Positions 13,950 to 18,568 of a stretch of DNA of 18,568 bases are shown here, in pieces (position 1 is the stretch's first letter; each line of letters opens with the position of its first letter). Both the position numbers and the translations under genes were made by a program. The notes beneath the pieces were generated by a model, which worked only from the letters and a program-made list of their open reading frames with translations, was not told the DNA's origin and searched no databases. Source of the stretch: Bacillota bacterium (GTDB lineage: Bacteria > Bacillota > Clostridia > Clostridiales > Clostridiaceae); assembly GCA_023451395.1 (NCBI GenBank), contig JAEXZL010000075.1, positions 1 through 18,568 on the forward strand, in the 5' to 3' direction.

Positions 13950-15395
13950 GTGAAGAACGATTTTTCAAAGGGAAGTGTAATAAGAAATATATTAAAACTT
14001 GCAGTTCCCATGACTTTAGCACAATTAATCAATATTTTATATAATGTGATAGATAGAATTTACATAGGTCAAATACCCAATAACGCTACTGAGGCCTTAA
14101 CTGGTCTAGGTATAACACTTCCAATAATAAGTATAATAATTGCCTTTGCAAACCTATTTGGTATGGGTGGAGCTCCATTATTCTCTATATACAGAGGAAG
14201 AGGAAATGATAAAGAGGCAGAGTTTATTATGGGAAACACTTTTGTGATGCTTTTGGTTTCTGGAATAATATTAACCATCCTTGGGCTTTTAATAAAAGAG
14301 CCTCTTTTATTTCTCTTTGGTGCCAGTGAGGTTACCTTTCCTTACGCCAATGAGTACATAACCATTTATCTGCTAGGAAGTATCTTTGTAATGATTGGTC
14401 TTGGCATGAACAGCTTTATTAATGCCCAGGGCTTTGGAAAAATTGGAATGATTACTGTAGCTTTAGGAGCAGTAGCTAACATAGTACTGGATCCTTTTTT
14501 TATTTTTGTTTTGAATTTAGGTGTTAAAGGTGCAGCTATAGCAACAATAATTTCTCAGTTTTTATCTGCAATATGGATTTTTAGATTCTTAACAGGAAAA
14601 AAGGCTATTATAAAACTTCGTCCTGCTGCCTTTAAGCTTAAATGGAAGAGACTAATGAAAATAGTGAGTGTAGGAATGTCTGGTTTTATCATGTCTGCCA
14701 CTAATAGCGTCGTGCAAATAATAGGCAATTCCACCCTGCAGTCTTATGGAGGCGATATTTATGTGGGAGTTATGACTGTAATCAATACAATCAGAGAAAT
14801 TATAGTCATGCCTGTAAATGGGCTAACTAGCGGCGCTCAACCAGTAATGGGCTATAACTATGGTGCTAGAGAATATTCTAGGGTACGAAAAGCAATTACC
14901 TTTGTTTCTATAGTCTGCATTGTATATACCAGCTTATCCTGGCTAATCCTAAATTTATTCCCTAAATTTTTCATCAGTATTTTCAATAAAGATCCTGAGC
15001 TTTTAAATCTTGCAATTCCTTCCTTAAAAATCTATTTCTTTGGTTTCTTCATGATGTCCTTGCAATTTGCAGGGCAAGCAATTTTCGTAGCCTTAGGGAA
15101 ATCAAGACAAGCTGTGTTTTTTTCCTTATTTAGAAAGGTAATAATTGTAGTCCCCTTAACCATCTTTCTCCCTCGCTTATATAATTTAGGTGCTACTGGA
15201 GTTTTTTATGCGGAACCCCTTTCAAATTTTATTGGAGGAACAGCCTGTTATGTTACAATGCTTCTTACCGTTTGGAAAGAGCTTAAGGAAAAAGAAAGAA
15301 AAAGGCATGAACGTAGTCTTGAACATCTCCCTACAGATCAGACAGTAAATAAACGAGCAGATGGGCATATTAAAATTCAGCAAGCAGAAGGCTAA
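13950..15395 (+). CDS. MATE family exporter, MepA-like
   Basis: This second MATE antiporter has 481 residues and about twelve membrane helices. Helix 1 reads LKLAVPMTLAQLINILYNVID. The half-repeat begins near VSVGMSGFIMSATNSVVQII, and the pattern GLTSGAQPVMGYNYGARE matches the MepA/DinF-type clostridial MATE proteins. The start is GTG at 13950, with AAGGAG ten bases upstream. After the last helix a charged cytoplasmic tail of about 45 residues (KELKEKERKRHERSLEH and onward) is longer than in the first MATE protein. It is divergent from carA and has its own strong terminator. The substrate is unknown; drug export is a common role but organic metabolites are possible. Confidence 0.9.
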   Translation: MKNDFSKGSVIRNILKLAVPMTLAQLINILYNVIDRIYIGQIPNNATEALTGLGITLPIISIIIAFANLFGMGGAPLFSIYRGRGNDKEAEFIMGNTFVMLLVSGIILTILGLLIKEPLLFLFGASEVTFPYANEYITIYLLGSIFVMIGLGMNSFINAQGFGKIGMITVALGAVANIVLDPFFIFVLNLGVKGAAIATIISQFLSAIWIFRFLTGKKAIIKLRPAAFKLKWKRLMKIVSVGMSGFIMSATNSVVQIIGNSTLQSYGGDIYVGVMTVINTIREIIVMPVNGLTSGAQPVMGYNYGAREYSRVRKAITFVSIVCIVYTSLSWLILNLFPKFFISIFNKDPELLNLAIPSLKIYFFGFFMMSLQFAGQAIFVALGKSRQAVFFSLFRKVIIVVPLTIFLPRLYNLGATGVFYAEPLSNFIGGTACYVTMLLTVWKELKEKERKRHERSLEHLPTDQTVNKRADGHIKIQQAEG

Positions 15396-15430
15396 ATACA
15401 AGATGGTAATCAGGTTATTAGATAAGTAAA

Positions 15431-15474
15431 AAAATCATAACTACTCACTATTGGGTAGTTATGATTTTATTTTT
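15431..15474 (+). terminator. Strong intrinsic terminator after the second MATE gene
   Basis: A 14-bp perfect stem, AAAATCATAACTAC (15431-15444) with GTAGTTATGATTTT (15455-15468), has a 10-nt loop and is followed by ATTTTT. The run of A residues before the stem allows weaker termination in the other direction too. Confidence 0.85.
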
Positions 15475-15647
15475 AACTTTATTTTTTAGCTATGTTTAAA
15501 ATTGATGTTGCAAATGTACGATTTAAAAACAGCTAACCTATGAGTATTCCTTATTTACAAATATTACAAGTTGATAAATAATATTATTAAGTGGTACTAG
15601 TGTAAAAGTGCAACGGAAGATTTTTTATATTAGTGGAGGTTTAGACG

Positions 15648-16583
15648 ATGGACTTGAAGTCAGGGATTTCTGACATTATTGGTATTAAAGCCGATGATAT
15701 ACCAGTTTCAATGGAATACAGAATAATAGAATCCACAAAAGAGGATGGATATAAGAGACAGCTTATTGAGTATAACTCCAATGGAGATACAGTCATTGCC
15801 TTTCTTTTAATTCCCGAAGTTCTTAATAATAATCCTGCAATACTAATAAATCACCAGCATAACAGCGAACGTCATTTAGGGAAAAGCGAGGTATGTGGAT
15901 TAGCTGGTAATCCCTTGCAGGCTTTTGGACCGGAATTAGCGAGAAAGGGATTTGTTGTTTTAGCACCTGACTCCATATGCTTTGAAGAGAGACGGAAAAA
16001 TGCTCAGGGGATACTACCTCTACCAGGGGATGAGGATTTTTTTCAACATTTAAATGAAATGTCTTACCGCATCTTAAAGGGTGATAATCTGATGAAAAAA
16101 GTACTGTTTGATGCTATGAATGGAGTAACTTTGCTGTCTGAGCTTACTTTTACCGATAATAAAAAAATTGGCACACTTGGGCATTCTTATGGTGGAAATA
16201 CCGTGCTATTCTTGTCTGCGTTAGATGAGCGTATTTGCTTTTGTTGTGCAAGTGGAAGTGCCTGCACCTATGAGAACCGAATGCTAAATGATGTAGGCAT
16301 TGAACTGGCAAGCGTGATTCCGAGTTTCAACAAAAGCTATGATATATTTGATTTAGTACACTGCATTGCTCCAAGACCGTTATTGATTGTCTCTGCGAAT
16401 GAAGACAAATACTCGAGAGATGCAGACTTTATTGTTGAAGAAGCCCGTCCATCATACGCAAAATATGGGGCTGATAATAAATTATGTCATAAGAGATATA
16501 ATGGTGGTCATGGACTGACAAAAGAGAGGTTTGATTACATCGTCCAATGGTTGTGCATGAATGCCGGATACACCACATTATAA
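15648..16583 (+). CDS. Alpha/beta hydrolase (dienelactone hydrolase/esterase-like)
   Basis: This 311-residue cytoplasmic hydrolase has no signal peptide or membrane segment. The core shows the nucleophile elbow GHSYGG (Ser180), a strand-turn IVSANEDKYS with Asp253 as candidate acid, and GGHGLT with His288, completing a Ser-Asp-His triad in the right order and spacing. Upstream, AILINHQHNSERHLGKSE (64-81) lies where the oxyanion region of the dienelactone hydrolase and acetyl-xylan-esterase-like families sits. The substrate is unknown; esters or peptides are both possible. GGAGG lies nine bases before the ATG. It is a single gene: the region before it (15475-15647) has only a weak promoter-like TTGATA at 15571 with TACTAG 18 bp later. 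Its codon use seems slightly less AT-biased than its neighbours, which might hint at transfer. Confidence 0.8.
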   Translation: MDLKSGISDIIGIKADDIPVSMEYRIIESTKEDGYKRQLIEYNSNGDTVIAFLLIPEVLNNNPAILINHQHNSERHLGKSEVCGLAGNPLQAFGPELARKGFVVLAPDSICFEERRKNAQGILPLPGDEDFFQHLNEMSYRILKGDNLMKKVLFDAMNGVTLLSELTFTDNKKIGTLGHSYGGNTVLFLSALDERICFCCASGSACTYENRMLNDVGIELASVIPSFNKSYDIFDLVHCIAPRPLLIVSANEDKYSRDADFIVEEARPSYAKYGADNKLCHKRYNGGHGLTKERFDYIVQWLCMNAGYTTL

Positions 16584-16630
16584 GCATTATATGAAGATAT
16601 TTTACTTCACATTCTTCGTACAAGACGACA

Positions 16631-16658
16631 TAAAGGAACCTCAAATGAGGTTCCTTTA
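16631..16658. terminator. Hairpin terminator between hydrolase and dbpA
   Basis: TAAAGGAACCTC (16631-16642) pairs with GAGGTTCCTTTA (16647-16658), 12 bp with a 4-nt loop. It lies 47 bp after the hydrolase stop and about 70 bp after dbpA on the other strand. No clean T tract follows on either strand, but the stem is very stable and sits between convergent genes. Confidence 0.6.
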
Positions 16659-16731
16659 AAAATGTGCTTATATCACCAGTATTCTTAAACATAGACTAGT
16701 CTTTTAATCTTTCTATCTCTTACTTTTCTTT

Positions 16732-18168
16732 TTAACTCTTCGCCTTCTGCACCTTGAGACTCTTACCCTTAATAGTTGCATTTTTCATTTCTCTAAGTAC
16801 TATTTCTCCCTTATTATTAAGGATTTCCACATAAGAGATATTTTCCTGAACATCGATTATCCCTATATCTTCAGCAGTGATACCTGGCACTGTGCATATG
16901 GCTCCTACAAAATCACCAGGGCGGATTTTTTTCTTCTTTCCACCATTAAAATAAATCTTGGTAATACTTTTGTTAAGATTAGAGCTTTTCTCTTTCTTGA
17001 GCTTAGGTTTTGAATGTATTTTATTGTTAAAGGCATCCCTAGAAAGGTCCACCTCTCTCCCTGTAGGCCTCTGAAGCACTTCAATATTGAATCCTAGATA
17101 TTCCTCTATAGCTCTAAGAAATCTTCCCTGATAAGGGGTAACAAAGGTCAATGCCTTTCCTTCCCTGCCAGCTCTTCCTGTTCTTCCAGTTCTATGAACA
17201 TAAGCTTCCTTAACCTCTGGAATATCATAATTAATAACTAGGTTTACATTATCTATGTCTATTCCTCTTCCTGCAACATCAGTGGTTATGAGGTAAATAA
17301 ACTTACCCAGCTTGAAGTCCTTCATAATCCTTAGCCTATCTTCCTGCTCTAGTCCTCCATGAAGCTTGCCACAAGGATACTCCTTTGACTTCAGCTTATT
17401 ATATAGCTTATCGACTGCTTCTTTCGTGTTACAGAAAATTATACAGCTATCAGGGTTTTCCACCTTAGTTATATCCATAAGAAGCCAATCCTTATCTTCC
17501 GTAACTTCATAAAGGTAGTGTTTTATATTTAAAGCTGCAATCCCTTCACTTTCAATCTTTATACTTTCATAAGATTCCATATATTCACTGCAGAGTTTCT
17601 TTATCTCCTCAGGCATAGTAGCAGAAAAGAGCATCGTTATTCTGTCCCTTGGAAGATTCCTAATAATCTCCCCCACCTCTTCAATAAAGCCCATATTTAA
17701 AAGCTCATCAGCCTCATCTATAACTAGATATCTGATTTCATCACTCTTTAGGGTTCCTCTATTTAGATGGTCAAGCACCCTACCAGGTGTGCCCACAGCA
17801 ATATGAGTCTTCTGCTTCAGCTCCCTTTCCTGATAAGAAAAAGGCTGCTTACCAAAAAGGGCAGCTACTCTTAACCTTTTAAATCTTCCGATATTAGTGA
17901 TTTCCTCTTTCACCTGCACAGCCAGTTCTCTTGTGGGAGTTAACACCAAGGCTACAGGATCATTCTCCTCCCAGCTTATCTTCTCACAAAGTGGTATACC
18001 AAAGGCCGCTGTCTTACCACTTCCCGTTTGAGATTGAACCACTATATCCTTATCCTCCAAAGCAAGAGGAATGACCTTTTCCTGTACCTCTGTAGGCTCA
18101 GTATAGCCAAGCTCCTCCAGGGCCTTCAGTATTTCACTACTGAACTTATGGCCGTATCCATTTTCCAT
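16732..18168 (-). CDS. dbpA: DEAD-box ATP-dependent RNA helicase with DbpA RNA-binding domain
   Basis: DbpA-type helicases act in late assembly of the 50S ribosomal subunit by remodelling 23S rRNA. The 478 residues have all helicase motifs in order: Q motif (GYTEPTEVQ, 21-29), Walker A SQTGSGKT (46-53), PTRELA (78-83), TPGR (127-130), DEAD (151-154), SAT (182-184), TTDVAGRGID (295-304) and HRTGRTGRAGR (325-335). A basic linker (about 386-402) leads to a C-terminal RRM-like domain (about 403-475, KIYFNGGKKKKIRPGDFVGAI...) of the kind that in E. coli DbpA and B. subtilis YxiN (DbpA) recognises hairpin 92 of 23S rRNA. This domain separates it from the general helicases CshA/DeaD. AAAGGA precedes the ATG. 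A good sigma-A promoter lies about 70 bp upstream. Confidence 0.93.
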   Translation of the reverse strand: MENGYGHKFSSEILKALEELGYTEPTEVQEKVIPLALEDKDIVVQSQTGSGKTAAFGIPLCEKISWEENDPVALVLTPTRELAVQVKEEITNIGRFKRLRVAALFGKQPFSYQERELKQKTHIAVGTPGRVLDHLNRGTLKSDEIRYLVIDEADELLNMGFIEEVGEIIRNLPRDRITMLFSATMPEEIKKLCSEYMESYESIKIESEGIAALNIKHYLYEVTEDKDWLLMDITKVENPDSCIIFCNTKEAVDKLYNKLKSKEYPCGKLHGGLEQEDRLRIMKDFKLGKFIYLITTDVAGRGIDIDNVNLVINYDIPEVKEAYVHRTGRTGRAGREGKALTFVTPYQGRFLRAIEEYLGFNIEVLQRPTGREVDLSRDAFNNKIHSKPKLKKEKSSNLNKSITKIYFNGGKKKKIRPGDFVGAICTVPGITAEDIGIIDVQENISYVEILNNKGEIVLREMKNATIKGKSLKVQKAKS

Positions 18169-18237
18169 ACTTATTTCAATCCTTTTCTATATTTATTTTA
18201 TTATTAGTTTCTCGATTTTTTCTTATAGGTATATATA

Positions 18238-18266
18238 ACTATAGCGATAAAGCGATTAAAATGCAA
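18238..18266 (-). promoter_or_regulatory. Sigma-A promoter for dbpA
   Basis: On the minus strand TTGCAT (18266-18261) and TATAGT (18243-18238) are exactly 17 bp apart, giving an mRNA leader of roughly 60 nt. The spacer contains two copies of GCGAT-like sequence when read on the plus strand (GCGATAAA GCGATTAAA), which may be chance. Confidence 0.6.
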
Positions 18267-18367
18267 TATTATGAAGCTGGATGTCATCTTAGAAGTGAGT
18301 TTTTCTTCACATACTATTATTAAAAAAGGAAAACTATTGATATATAAACACATATAAGTGACCCCTA

Positions 18368-18485
18368 CTCAATTTAAGTTACTGGAGAAATTCATCTCAG
18401 TTAAATTAAGCAAGGGTCATAATAACTCAGTCAAATTAAGCAAGGTGCATATTAACTTAGCCAAATTAAGCAAGGTGCATATTTA
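18368..18485 (+). repeat. Three tandem 30-bp repeats plus a degenerate copy; possible mobile-element end
   Basis: Three units of exactly 30 bp run from 18396-18425, 18426-18455 and 18456-18485. They share the core AAATTAAGCAAGG followed by CATA or a close variant; units 2 and 3 differ at three positions. A degenerate copy (CTCAATTTAAG...) begins at 18368. Tandem terminal repeats of this size near one end are a hallmark of IS21-family elements, and TGACCCC at 18359 could be a terminus, but no transposase is visible. The last 83 bases (18486-18568) hold no recognisable gene start. Two frames there run open to the edge (plus: ...LDNQLIKQCFLENKK...; minus: reading in from the edge), with no supporting features. 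Between the dbpA promoter and 18368 I see nothing else. Confidence 0.8.
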
Positions 18486-18568
18486 AATTCAAAGGTATCA
18501 TTAGATAACCAGCTGATTAAACAATGCTTTCTAGAAAACAAGAAACCTATTACTGCTTTTGTACATGA

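Noticed and set aside
16429..16692. An 87-codon minus-strand open frame across the end of the hydrolase
   Set aside because: It is antisense to the hydrolase and contains the terminator hairpin; there is no sign of translation signals.
18396..18485. Direct repeats of 30 bp as a CRISPR array
   Set aside because: The units are directly adjacent with no spacers, have only three copies that are not identical, and no cas genes are present.
18486..18568. The start of a transposase gene at the right edge
   Set aside because: The only ATG-started frame ends after 14 codons, and the longer open frames have no start codon or recognisable motif within the window.

Overview
The window looks like part of the chromosome of a strictly anaerobic, spore-forming, low-GC Firmicute, most likely a member of Clostridia. 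This rests on the AT-rich sequence, strong GGAGG-type ribosome binding sites, TTG and GTG starts, an oxygen-sensitive class III ribonucleotide reductase, a butanol-dehydrogenase-type alcohol dehydrogenase, a PyrR attenuator, and a promoter matching the sporulation factor sigma-K. The species cannot be named from the sequence.

Layout, left to right. (1) 1-522, minus strand: the N-terminal half of a mevalonate kinase, cut by the window edge. (2) 827-1465: a cupin protein with a tyrosine-rich N-terminus behind a sigma-K-like promoter, probably a spore-associated protein. (3) 1604-1858, minus: an unknown small membrane protein. (4) 2122-5248: the operon nrdD-nrdG-dut, which makes dNTPs anaerobically and removes dUTP; two NrdR-box-like sites spaced 31 bp apart lie upstream. 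(5) 5307-5804, minus: a Cx5R tyrosine/dual-specificity phosphatase-like protein, with about 450 bp of disrupted short reading frames behind it. (6) 6254-7618: a MATE exporter with a near-consensus sigma-A promoter. (7) 7693-8865, minus: an iron-type alcohol dehydrogenase. (8) 9185-13463, minus: carA-carB, carbamoyl-phosphate synthase, preceded by a complete PyrR-type attenuation leader. (9) 13950-15395: a second, distinct MATE exporter. (10) 15648-16583: an alpha/beta hydrolase. (11) 16732-18168, minus: a DbpA-type DEAD-box RNA helicase. (12) 18169-18568: noncoding DNA with three tandem 30-bp repeats, possibly the end of a mobile element.

How the genes work together. Two blocks serve nucleotide metabolism: nrdDG-dut supplies deoxynucleotides and carAB feeds de novo pyrimidine synthesis. 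Each carries its own pathway-specific regulatory signature (NrdR boxes; PyrR RNA element plus terminator). The remaining genes are single transcription units separated by hairpin terminators, and their placement suggests no shared system. I found no convincing novel multi-gene system. The most informative details are the car leader RNA, the NrdR box pair, the sigma-K/cupin pairing, and the repeat block at the right edge.
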